The position numbers and the translations under genes are program-made. 30,753 nt of DNA. Source: a virus. Positions 1 through 6,300 of the stretch are shown in pieces; position 1 is the first letter of the stretch, and each line of letters begins with the position of its first letter. The stretch is from IMG/VR virus record IMGVR_UViG_3300031612_000690, positions 1 to 30,753 of that record; one strand, given 5' to 3'. The notes under the pieces were generated by a model. That model ran no database searches and was not told the DNA's origin. It worked only from the letters and a program-made list of their open reading frames with translations.

Positions 1-3
1 GGC

Positions 4-468
4 TTAATCGTATCCTAGGTTTGCTACAGCACTAACGTCTCCGGGTATCTCATCAGCACACAAGCCCCATGCATTTACACTGTCCATGTCTTGTATAGCA
101 CCTTCAAAGTCTAGCCATATGCTTCTGTTGTGTTCTAGGTTGATGCCAGGATAGCACCAAATGAATCCCTTGCTGGTTAGAGTTACTGTATCTTCTTGAT
201 GCCAGAACGTGTGTACACCTGCAGTTAGCAATGTGCCCAGTGTTTCTATATCCTTAGCATGACAAAACCAATTCACTTGCATCAACATATCTATGTCTGC
301 AGGCTCTTGTGGCTCGTTGTGTCCTAGGTATAGCTGTCCAGCTACAGTTTGTACATCAACTTCTACTGCACCCACAGCTCTGTATGCGGCTGTTAGGTAG
401 TCAACATGGTTCTCTAGGTCGGGTTTAGCTCCATAACAGTTGCCTCGGTGTGCTATAAACTGTGTCAT
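4..468 (-). CDS. GDPD-like phosphodiesterase, short form
   Basis: A 154-residue protein of the glycerophosphodiester phosphodiesterase / PI-PLC-like TIM-barrel superfamily. The family signature HR(Xn)ExD(Xn)H is present: His7-Arg8-Gly9, Glu36-x-Asp38 and His50 in 'LGHN'. These residues bind a divalent metal and cleave a phosphodiester in known members. It is much shorter than typical GDPDs (about 240-300 residues), so the barrel may be incomplete or a minimal variant. Its ATG overlaps the TGA of the upstream HAD gene, so the two are translationally coupled. It is the last gene of a nucleotidyltransferase-HAD-GDPD run, which suggests work on a nucleotide-activated or phosphodiester-linked polyol or sugar. 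The family call is fairly sure; the substrate is unknown. Confidence 0.75.
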   Translation of the reverse strand: MTQFIAHRGNCYGAKPDLENHVDYLTAAYRAVGAVEVDVQTVAGQLYLGHNEPQEPADIDMLMQVNWFCHAKDIETLGTLLTAGVHTFWHQEDTVTLTSKGFIWCYPGINLEHNRSIWLDFEGAIQDMDSVNAWGLCADEIPGDVSAVANLGYD

Positions 469-1082
469 AACAACAACTCCAAGCGTAAGCGTGTGTCTGT
501 ACTGTTCTTTACAGCATGCACATGGCTTACTCCACTGCTGGTTGCGGCACGTATACCCACTGGACTGTCTTCATACACTGTTGTACTGGCTGGATCTGCA
601 TTTAATATGTTCATTACAGTTGTAAACATGTGTGGATTAGGCTTGCGTAAGCTCTGTGGAACGAACTCTGCAGTATAAACCACAGTAAAACATGTTAGTT
701 TCATGGCCTGTAGCACACTGTATACGAACTTACTACGTGCATTTGATGCTATAGCCAGCGTATACCGTTCACTTACACGTTGTAATACGTCAGGTAATAG
801 TGGATCCCAACTTAATTCTTCCATGTTAGCATTGGTATGCTGTTGTTTCTGGTCGTATATCAGTTGTTTATTCAGTGGTTTGATACTATAGTCAGCTAGT
901 TTGTTAAGCATATCCACCTTTGTTAGTGTACTTAGGCCTTCTAATTGTTCTTTTAGTGCTTCAGTTAATCGGAATTCACTGTGTTGTTGCTGTACTGCCC
1001 ACTCAAAACTGGTGTGATGCAGCTGTTTTGCATCTACTATTGTGCCATCCAAGTCTAGTATTATGGTTTGTCTAGGTGCCAT
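465..1082 (-). CDS. HAD-superfamily hydrolase (subfamily IA phosphatase-like)
   Basis: A 205-residue HAD phosphohydrolase with all four motifs: motif I 'DLDGT' (nucleophile Asp10, acid/base Asp12), motif II 'IASNA' (Ser113), motif III Lys147 in 'KPNP', and motif IV 'YEDSPVGI' (Glu171-Asp172). The insert between motifs I and II is helical and of the size of the beta-phosphoglucomutase/phosphatase type cap. It probably removes phosphate from a small phosphorylated metabolite such as a sugar or polyol phosphate. The start overlaps the end of the nucleotidyltransferase gene by 11 bp, and the stop overlaps the GDPD-like start, so it belongs to the same operon. Phosphatase versus mutase cannot be decided from sequence; with no partner mutase substrate evident, phosphatase is the simpler reading. 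Confidence 0.85.
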   Translation of the reverse strand: MAPRQTIILDLDGTIVDAKQLHHTSFEWAVQQQHSEFRLTEALKEQLEGLSTLTKVDMLNKLADYSIKPLNKQLIYDQKQQHTNANMEELSWDPLLPDVLQRVSERYTLAIASNARSKFVYSVLQAMKLTCFTVVYTAEFVPQSLRKPNPHMFTTVMNILNADPASTTVYEDSPVGIRAATSSGVSHVHAVKNSTDTRLRLELLL

Positions 1083-1770
1083 CTTGGTTATATCTCTCTA
1101 AATCTACCGGAGTTCCTATTGGAATGTAGTTGTTTAAGTACACTGGCCGTATCTTTTCACCGCTTTTGACTGCGGCATTGTACAATGGAGCCAGATAAAA
1201 CTCATTTAAAACATGTAAATCGTTATCTTTGTAGTAGTTATACGCATCTATAAACACATTACCAGTTCGCCAATAGTAGTGTCCACTGTTTCTATACTCA
1301 CTAATAGGTTGTTTTTCAGCTACAGCTACTATATGACCCTGATGATCTATACTGCTATAGCTTGATTTAGTATCCCATTCGCTAACATGCTGTACGAATA
1401 TAGCATTAGCATCAGCTTCAAACGTATTAATGTCGTGTTCCCAATCTAATATAGTATCACAATCTATAATTAACCATGGTTCGTGTTTGTATTCGTTGTT
1501 GTTTATAACATGGAACGCACTAGTAGCGGCTCCATTAGTGAAATGATCTATGGTATGTAGTTGTGCATGTTCTACATAGCGTTGTGGATTGTAGATATCT
1601 ATGTGTTCTTGTTGAAACAATATATGATATCTAGCATCTGGTAACCCTACACTTTCATAACTACGCTGGAACATTGGCATACCGTCTACTTGAATGAATG
1701 GTTTATGTACGCTCGTATGGTCGCTGAACCTAGATCCTTTGCCTGCAGCCAATTGTAGTATGTTTATCAT
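1072..1770 (-). CDS. Sugar-phosphate nucleotidyltransferase-like protein
   Basis: A 232-residue GT-A-fold nucleotidyltransferase related to GlmU/RfbA/LicC-type enzymes. The N-terminal nucleotide-binding loop reads 'LAAGKGSRF' (residues 7-15), followed by the conserved Lys23 in 'KPFIQVDG'. A metal-binding 'DCD' lies at 103-105. Enzymes of this family join an NTP to a sugar phosphate, polyol phosphate or phosphocholine-like group to give the activated donor. It begins inside the cupin stop codon (ATGA overlap) and runs into the HAD gene, so cupin, nucleotidyltransferase, HAD and GDPD form one cassette. The compact size without a C-terminal beta-helix argues against an acetyltransferase-fused GlmU type. 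Family confidence is high; neither substrate nor nucleotide can be told. Confidence 0.85.
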   Translation of the reverse strand: MINILQLAAGKGSRFSDHTSVHKPFIQVDGMPMFQRSYESVGLPDARYHILFQQEHIDIYNPQRYVEHAQLHTIDHFTNGAATSAFHVINNNEYKHEPWLIIDCDTILDWEHDINTFEADANAIFVQHVSEWDTKSSYSSIDHQGHIVAVAEKQPISEYRNSGHYYWRTGNVFIDAYNYYKDNDLHVLNEFYLAPLYNAAVKSGEKIRPVYLNNYIPIGTPVDLERYNQDGT

Positions 1771-2093
1771 TTGTATTCTATTTTATCCTCTGCGCCTACA
1801 CTGGGTGTCTTGACGCATACTATAGTTGTGGGTTCTAAAAATTCCACATTGCATATCTCGTCTGGGCCGTATATAAATATATCATTCGGTCCTAGTACTT
1901 CTCCATTCGCAATCATGCTTCCACTTATTATAACGTTATACTCTGTAGCTGTCAACTGGTAATGTGGAACTACTAGTTCGCCTCTAGCATGATGTTTGAT
2001 ACCCAGCTCGAACTCTTCTGTTTTAATTAGTGCAGGATCAAAGTTACCAAAGATCCATCCGCCCGTAAAGTTTTTTAAGTTATTTGTTTGCAT
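1767..2093 (-). CDS. Small cupin-like protein
   Basis: A 108-residue protein when started at the ATG at 2093 (residues MQTNN). In-frame codons extend upstream to 2153, with another ATG at 2111, but the late promoter box at 2099-2106 lies between those starts and 2093, so 2093 is preferred. The body has the spacing of a single-domain cupin: 'IKHHARGE' and a downstream 'GPNDIFIYGPDEI' turn, which resemble the two cupin half-motifs. Canonical metal ligands are only partly recognisable. It is the first gene of the nucleotidyltransferase/HAD/GDPD cassette. A sugar isomerase or epimerase role, or a sensor or binding protein, would fit; I cannot choose between them. Confidence 0.6.
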   Translation of the reverse strand: MQTNNLKNFTGGWIFGNFDPALIKTEEFELGIKHHARGELVVPHYQLTATEYNVIISGSMIANGEVLGPNDIFIYGPDEICNVEFLEPTTIVCVKTPSVGAEDKIEYK

Positions 2094-2098
2094 AGTAC

Positions 2099-2106
2099 TA
2101 TTTATA
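2099..2106 (-). promoter_or_regulatory. T4-type late promoter box for the cupin cassette
   Basis: The minus strand reads TATAAATA, the exact T4 late promoter -10 consensus, followed by GTACT and then the ATG at 2093. In T4 the box covers about -13 to -6, so +1 would fall on the A of the start codon. No Shine-Dalgarno can fit, which predicts a leaderless transcript. Confidence 0.7.
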
Positions 2107-2116
2107 TTCATTATTA

Positions 2117-2124
2117 GATAAATA
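2117..2124 (+). promoter_or_regulatory. Possible late promoter for the plus-strand small genes
   Basis: GATAAATA differs from the TATAAATA late box by one base. Transcription would start near 2130, giving a leader of about 22 nt that carries the AAAGGAG ribosome binding site at 2137-2143. It stands back to back with the minus-strand box at 2099-2106. Confidence 0.45.
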
Positions 2125-2151
2125 TATGTATAAACCAAAGGAGACAGTACC

Positions 2152-2439
2152 ATGGCAATAACAAAAGTATATACATTTACAAATGATGACGGTGTTCAAT
2201 ACACTGACGTAGCAGACTGGCTAGCCGCTTACAATCCACCTCAAATAGGTGAGGGTTTCGCAGTTGACGCACCAGTAGGCATTACTTGGGTTTACGCATT
2301 AGCGTCAGCTACAAGTGTTACAAGAACAATGACATTCGCAGACCAAGCAACATTTGATGCATGGAATGGCGATGGGGTGACACCAGTTGGTACACCATTT
2401 ACATTTAATAATGTAACTAAAGCCGCACCAGCGGAATAA
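2152..2439 (+). CDS. Small protein of unknown function (95 aa)
   Basis: A 95-residue acidic protein that I do not recognise. It starts at an ATG 8 nt after a strong AAAGGAG site, which makes it a convincing gene despite its size. It has no cysteine, no signal peptide and no membrane segment. The middle is rich in Val, Thr and Ala; the segment 'TRTMTFADQATFDAW' looks like an amphipathic strand-helix pair. It is one of only three plus-strand genes in the window, followed 15 nt later by a second small gene, and the pair is flanked by a radical SAM gene on the opposite strand. Possible roles are a minor virion or decoration protein, or a substrate of the neighbouring enzymes. Neither is shown by the sequence. 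Confidence 0.75.
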   Translation: MAITKVYTFTNDDGVQYTDVADWLAAYNPPQIGEGFAVDAPVGITWVYALASATSVTRTMTFADQATFDAWNGDGVTPVGTPFTFNNVTKAAPAE

Positions 2440-2454
2440 TAAGGAGAGCATAGA

Positions 2455-2787
2455 ATGGCACAAACACAAACTATTACTATCGCCGGTGTTAAAGGTAACT
2501 TTGCTCATGCAAACGGACCATTCATGGCAATAGCAGAAATTATGACAGCTTCATTTCCAGGTAAGGAAGTGCAGTCAAGCATGACGTATATTGGAGAAGC
2601 AATAACAGCTGGCACAGTTACACGTGTTGAATCGTTTAATAACACAACTAAGATTTATAAAATTATTAGAACTTGGACTGACGCAGGTTGGACTACGTAT
2701 GATGATCATAAAGTTAACACAGCCGCAGTTACTGCCGCTATTGAAACTGCAGGTTACACAGTTACTAACCAAAACATCAGCGGTTAA
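2455..2787 (+). CDS. Small protein of unknown function (110 aa)
   Basis: A 110-residue protein that I do not recognise, starting after an AAGGAG site in the short gap behind the 95-residue gene, so the two are probably one transcript. It has no cysteine, signal peptide or membrane segment. A segment 'GTVTRVESFNN' is faintly like 'TSVTRTMTFAD' of its neighbour, so the two may share a fold, but this is weak. The C-terminus ends 'TNQNISG'. Its stop at 2785-2787 directly abuts the stop of the convergent radical SAM gene at 2788, leaving no room for a terminator between them. A role as virion component or enzyme substrate is a guess. Confidence 0.75.
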   Translation: MAQTQTITIAGVKGNFAHANGPFMAIAEIMTASFPGKEVQSSMTYIGEAITAGTVTRVESFNNTTKIYKIIRTWTDAGWTTYDDHKVNTAAVTAAIETAGYTVTNQNISG

Positions 2788-3717
2788 TTAATAACCACCT
2801 TCGTTTAACTTAACGTGTTCAAAGAATGGCGCCACTCGAAAGTCTGGCGTCAGTCTACCCCTTCTGAAACTGTTTGGACTTGGAATTTGTTCTAGGTTAT
2901 CAGTATCCCAATTAGCGATCTTAATCCATATACCACTTCTGTTTAGAGGCTTGCCCTCTGCATTTGGATCTAATGGAAACATAAAACTATCTGGTTCTAC
3001 ATCTAGAGTATCTATGATTGGTTTGTTTCTCCAGTGCTGTAAGTAGTCCCAACTAACTCCCATTTGATCAACACACAGTTGCATTAAGTCTTCCAACTTA
3101 ACATTACCTTCTGCATCATTCATATAGCGTCCTAGTTGACCTACGTTCTTAATACGTACTATAGCGTTAACTACACCTTTAGCTTTTAATAAGTTTAATA
3201 AACGGCCTGGAGCTTCTTCGTTTAATCCCTTAACAACTATAGTTCCTGTTTGTAATAATATCTTGTTAGCTATTATAGCATCTAATGCCAACAGCTTCTT
3301 TGTAGCACATTCCATTTCGTCTATTGCTAGATACCAATCATCTCTGTCTACTCCATTAAGGCTTAGGTACATATGATTACATCCGTGTGCTTTAAGTTTT
3401 TCAGCATAGCCTTTACGTGCTAACCTCAAACCATTTGTTAATAGTATCTGTCTATGCCCCATGTCTTTAATACGTTGACATATCTCTGGCAAGTCATTAC
3501 GCATAGTAGGCTCTGCACCTATAATACGAATACTAGTTCTAGCTGGAAACCTACTAATAGCATCCAGCATCTTTTCTTTGTCTAGGTCTGGAACATCTCT
3601 ATTAGGTATGTAACAGTTCTTACACATCATGTTACATCGATGCGTGACATCTATGATTACATCATGAAAGTGATTGTCTTCTGGTTCTAGTTCATAGTAG
3701 TTCATATTATCATTCAT
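2788..3717 (-). CDS. Radical SAM enzyme
   Basis: A 309-residue radical SAM protein. The CxxxCxxC cluster motif is Cys28, Cys32, Cys35 ('CNMMCKNC'), and the SAM-contacting GGE-like motif reads 'GAEPT' at 67-71. The core barrel continues through 'ILLTNG' and 'MYLSLNG'. The C-terminal part (about 215-309) has no cysteine-rich SPASM or twitch module, so it carries only the catalytic 4Fe-4S cluster. It is closest in feel to MoaA/SPASM-type enzymes without the auxiliary domain; the reaction is unknown. It starts 5 nt after a late promoter box (3723-3730), which suggests late expression from a leaderless message. It is divergent from the oxygenase-like gene and convergent with two small genes, an arrangement suggesting a modification cassette. 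Confidence 0.88.
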   Translation of the reverse strand: MNDNMNYYELEPEDNHFHDVIIDVTHRCNMMCKNCYIPNRDVPDLDKEKMLDAISRFPARTSIRIIGAEPTMRNDLPEICQRIKDMGHRQILLTNGLRLARKGYAEKLKAHGCNHMYLSLNGVDRDDWYLAIDEMECATKKLLALDAIIANKILLQTGTIVVKGLNEEAPGRLLNLLKAKGVVNAIVRIKNVGQLGRYMNDAEGNVKLEDLMQLCVDQMGVSWDYLQHWRNKPIIDTLDVEPDSFMFPLDPNAEGKPLNRSGIWIKIANWDTDNLEQIPSPNSFRRGRLTPDFRVAPFFEHVKLNEGGY

Positions 3718-3722
3718 AACAG

Positions 3723-3730
3723 TATTTATG
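3723..3730 (-). promoter_or_regulatory. Late promoter box for the radical SAM gene
   Basis: The minus strand reads CATAAATA, one change from TATAAATA, then CTGTT and the ATG at 3717. The 5-nt gap places the predicted +1 on the start codon. Only 4 nt separate it from the opposite-facing box at 3735-3742. Confidence 0.6.
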
Positions 3731-3734
3731 TAAG

Positions 3735-3742
3735 ACTAAATA
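3735..3742 (+). promoter_or_regulatory. Late promoter box for the oxygenase-like gene
   Basis: ACTAAATA keeps the TAAATA core of the late box. It is followed by CTTGT and the ATG at 3748, the same 5-nt gap as the other boxes, and no Shine-Dalgarno is possible between box and start. Confidence 0.5.
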
Positions 3743-3747
3743 CTTGT

Positions 3748-4245
3748 ATGAGAAGAGACTTAAAACAACTCGCACACAAACGTAGACACTATCCAACACA
3801 CAAATTACTAGGAACTATATCAGTTAATGAACCAGAAACCTTTAATGGAGACCTGCACCTTACACTAGATAACAGAACTAGACATGGGTTAGACTTTGAA
3901 TATGCTAAACTAAGCAAGTATAATCAAGCTAGTATAGCTGAAGACCAAGAATGGATTGACAGTTTAACTAGCATTACTGGCGAAGTTAATAGATTAAGAT
4001 GGAGTAAGTTGTGTGCTGAAGAGACATTAGACTGGCATATTGACCCAGCTGACTGGGATAGATTTGTAATTAGTGTTAATGTTAGTAGCATATGTGAACT
4101 AAAAACACACAAAGAACTAATTAGTTTCACTATGAACCCAGGCGAAGTTTGGTATTTAAACAGTTGTTGGTCGCATAGAGTGGTAAACAATAACCCAGTT
4201 GAACGTATTGCACTACTGGGTAACTTTACCCTCCATGATGTTTAA
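3748..4245 (+). CDS. 2-oxoglutarate/Fe(II) oxygenase-like (aspartyl/asparaginyl hydroxylase type)
   Basis: A 165-residue protein with the ligand pattern of the cupin-fold 2OG-Fe(II) oxygenases: His97-x-Asp99 in 'DWHIDPA', the distal His143 in 'WSHRVVNNN', and Arg153 ('ERIALLGNF') placed to bind 2-oxoglutarate. The 'H..VNN...ER..L' spacing is typical of the aspartyl/asparaginyl beta-hydroxylase-like branch, which hydroxylates peptides or small molecules. The start is fixed by a late box 5 nt upstream. Its 3' end overlaps the convergent hydrolase-like gene by 20 bp. It stands in the plus-strand island next to a radical SAM gene, so protein or peptide modification is a reasonable guess. Family call fairly sure; substrate unknown. 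Confidence 0.78.
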   Translation: MRRDLKQLAHKRRHYPTHKLLGTISVNEPETFNGDLHLTLDNRTRHGLDFEYAKLSKYNQASIAEDQEWIDSLTSITGEVNRLRWSKLCAEETLDWHIDPADWDRFVISVNVSSICELKTHKELISFTMNPGEVWYLNSCWSHRVVNNNPVERIALLGNFTLHDV

Positions 4246-5425
4246 GGGTTTCTTCTAAACTAAGTTCCTCAAACACTTCATCTATTTCAGTATTAGGATG
4301 ATCCGCATTTAGAAACGCAAACATACTATATGATTTTGTACTTACTACAGGTGCATATACATCTGTGTACTTAACCATAACATGTTTGATGTTGTCCTTG
4401 GCTCCATGTAGGTATACAAACCTGCCATGTTCTGTTCTTTCATTTTCATCACCCAGCTTAAATAAGAACTGTGTCTTGTGTGGAAGTCTATCTAGTAAAT
4501 CACTGTTTGGATCTATTACATCCATTGCACCCCACTTGCCACCTAACGTTGCAGTTCCATTTAGTTCCATTAGTTTTTTGCTTCTATGGTTAGTTGGATC
4601 AAATATAGTAGCAGTTGTGTATAGTCCATCAGCACGACCAGGGTAGTGACTAGCTGTAGCAATACAGAATGGTGAACCTAGACATTGGCCAAAGTATATA
4701 ACCCTCTTTGTTTTAGGTAAGTACTTCTTAATTAATTCAAATTGCTTCTCTGCTACTGCCTTTGGATCGTTTTCAAATCCAAACTGAAAGGCCTGAGTAG
4801 ATGGAGTTCGCCAACTAAGTATATTACAATTAGCTTTACGCCAAGTAAGCACGTATGGGTTATACCAATCTGCATAGCTTGATATATCAAACCACCAACC
4901 TGCGTCAGTATGATTAATAATAGTTGTTTCACTCATGCTATCTGATATAGCCCAATTGTCTTTGTGTGCAGTAATGTATTTAGGTGCTGGCTTCTGCATC
5001 CACGTTTGTACATGTTCTTCAGTATACCATTTCTTATAACTAGTGCGTTCGTGTAGAACATAGTCTAGACTAAGCAAGTCGCCTTGTATAATCCACATCT
5101 CATCATTAGTGTTATCTAATTTACGAAGTATAAGTTCGTCTTGTGCTAGTACTAATACAGTTGTGTAACATCTTGCACGTTGTATTATACCGTCTGCTGT
5201 TTCCCATAATGTACCTTTGAAAGGACTTGTTATAATTATTATACAGTCCTCTTTAGGAAACACTACTAAATCTTTTATTGCAATGTCGGCCTTCTCAGTT
5301 AACAACACACGCTTAATCATTGTGCTAGGTGTTGGTGGTAGTATATCTGAATCTTTTTGTATAGCTTGGAATCTATATTCCCAAAAGGCAAATTCGTTTT
5401 TGTATTTAAAATCAATTAGTTTCAT
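4226..5425 (-). CDS. Putative alpha/beta-hydrolase-like protein
   Basis: A 399-residue protein without clear full-length relatives in my memory. Residues 241-251 read 'RVIYFGQCLGS', which looks like the strand-elbow-helix of an alpha/beta hydrolase (GxSxG) with Cys248 at the nucleophile position. Later acidic and His residues ('LHGAKD', 'NADHPN', C-terminal 'HHGG') could supply the rest of a triad. The first ~150 residues are of unknown type. It overlaps the preceding gene by 4 bp (5422-5425), so it is translated from the same minus-strand operon, and its end overlaps the convergent oxygenase gene. An acyl-transfer or deacylation step on a glycan would fit the neighbours. The fold assignment is tentative. 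Confidence 0.6.
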   Translation of the reverse strand: MKLIDFKYKNEFAFWEYRFQAIQKDSDILPPTPSTMIKRVLLTEKADIAIKDLVVFPKEDCIIIITSPFKGTLWETADGIIQRARCYTTVLVLAQDELILRKLDNTNDEMWIIQGDLLSLDYVLHERTSYKKWYTEEHVQTWMQKPAPKYITAHKDNWAISDSMSETTIINHTDAGWWFDISSYADWYNPYVLTWRKANCNILSWRTPSTQAFQFGFENDPKAVAEKQFELIKKYLPKTKRVIYFGQCLGSPFCIATASHYPGRADGLYTTATIFDPTNHRSKKLMELNGTATLGGKWGAMDVIDPNSDLLDRLPHKTQFLFKLGDENERTEHGRFVYLHGAKDNIKHVMVKYTDVYAPVVSTKSYSMFAFLNADHPNTEIDEVFEELSLEETLKHHGG

Positions 5426-6300
5426 AGTTCTACTTGTACTAGTGGGTCATTCATTATAATGTCGTGCCACTGTTTCATTGTTAATTTTTCTAAACAATGT
5501 GCATACACAGGTTGTTGACAATAAGAATGTATAGGATCTTTCCATCCTACATAGTCTTGTAAATTATTATCTTTAACAAATGAAGATAATTGCTTATCAA
5601 GTATTTTCCTATCCTCTGCTTCACTATGAGTGAACCTGTTTGGTGTGGCGTCTAATATTGTCTCTGTACTTATACTTAGTTGTGGTCTCAGGTTACAATT
5701 TTTAACTACTTCTACATCGTTGTCAATTGCAGCATGCCAAAGGGTCTTTCCAATTGTAGCATACCCAACATGTAATGTTACTTCTTTTCTCATAGCTACG
5801 GTTGAGTGGCTAAATAATTTTCTTAATTCAGCGTTTATAATTACTCTATCTTTAATATTAAAGTCTCCGATCTGAAACACGCTGTATGCTATTACATTTT
5901 TTTTAAATAATACGTTCTCAAGTTCATGTACTAATACATTAACATCATTAAACAAATGTCCTACTGCATGGTCTTTGCTTTTAATTTTAGTTGCCATATG
6001 ATCAGCTTGAGCTTTTTCTTCTACTATATGAAAGTCTTCATGACAACGATTCAATGTGTCTCTAGTCATCTCTTCTGGTATCACTGGCATCTTGTATCCT
6101 AGCTTAACTAATGCAGCCACCGCTGTTCTAAGTTTAGCTTCAACAGTTACTGAATCAGTAAAAGTATTAAAGCTAGTATGTCCTTGTCTAATATGCTTTT
6201 TAGAACCTTGTATAAGAGTATACATTATCTTGCCTATATTATTATCTACAAATTCAAAAGTTATTTTTCTTCCTGAAGTAGTTATAAGATTCATTTTCAT
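5422..6300 (-). CDS. Protein of unknown function (292 aa) with conserved-looking His/Asn/Glu motifs
   Basis: I do not recognise this 292-residue protein. It contains two helical motifs that look functional: 'NRCHEDFHIVEE' (residues 84-95) and 'FNDVNVLVHELE' (117-128), spaced as if two helices bring His87, His91 and His125 with Glu126 and Glu128 together, perhaps around a metal. I have the impression of similar His/Asn motifs in marine phage proteins, but I cannot name a family. No membrane segment or signal peptide. Its start overlaps the end of the twitch-type radical SAM gene by 4 bp, and its end overlaps the hydrolase-like gene by 4 bp, so it sits in the middle of a coupled enzyme row and may be a partner of the radical SAM enzyme. 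Confidence 0.65.
   Translation of the reverse strand: MKMNLITTSGRKITFEFVDNNIGKIMYTLIQGSKKHIRQGHTSFNTFTDSVTVEAKLRTAVAALVKLGYKMPVIPEEMTRDTLNRCHEDFHIVEEKAQADHMATKIKSKDHAVGHLFNDVNVLVHELENVLFKKNVIAYSVFQIGDFNIKDRVIINAELRKLFSHSTVAMRKEVTLHVGYATIGKTLWHAAIDNDVEVVKNCNLRPQLSISTETILDATPNRFTHSEAEDRKILDKQLSSFVKDNNLQDYVGWKDPIHSYCQQPVYAHCLEKLTMKQWHDIIMNDPLVQVEL

Noticed and set aside
2094-2153. Upstream starts of the cupin gene
   Set aside because: They lie within or beyond the late promoter box and would not be on the transcript.
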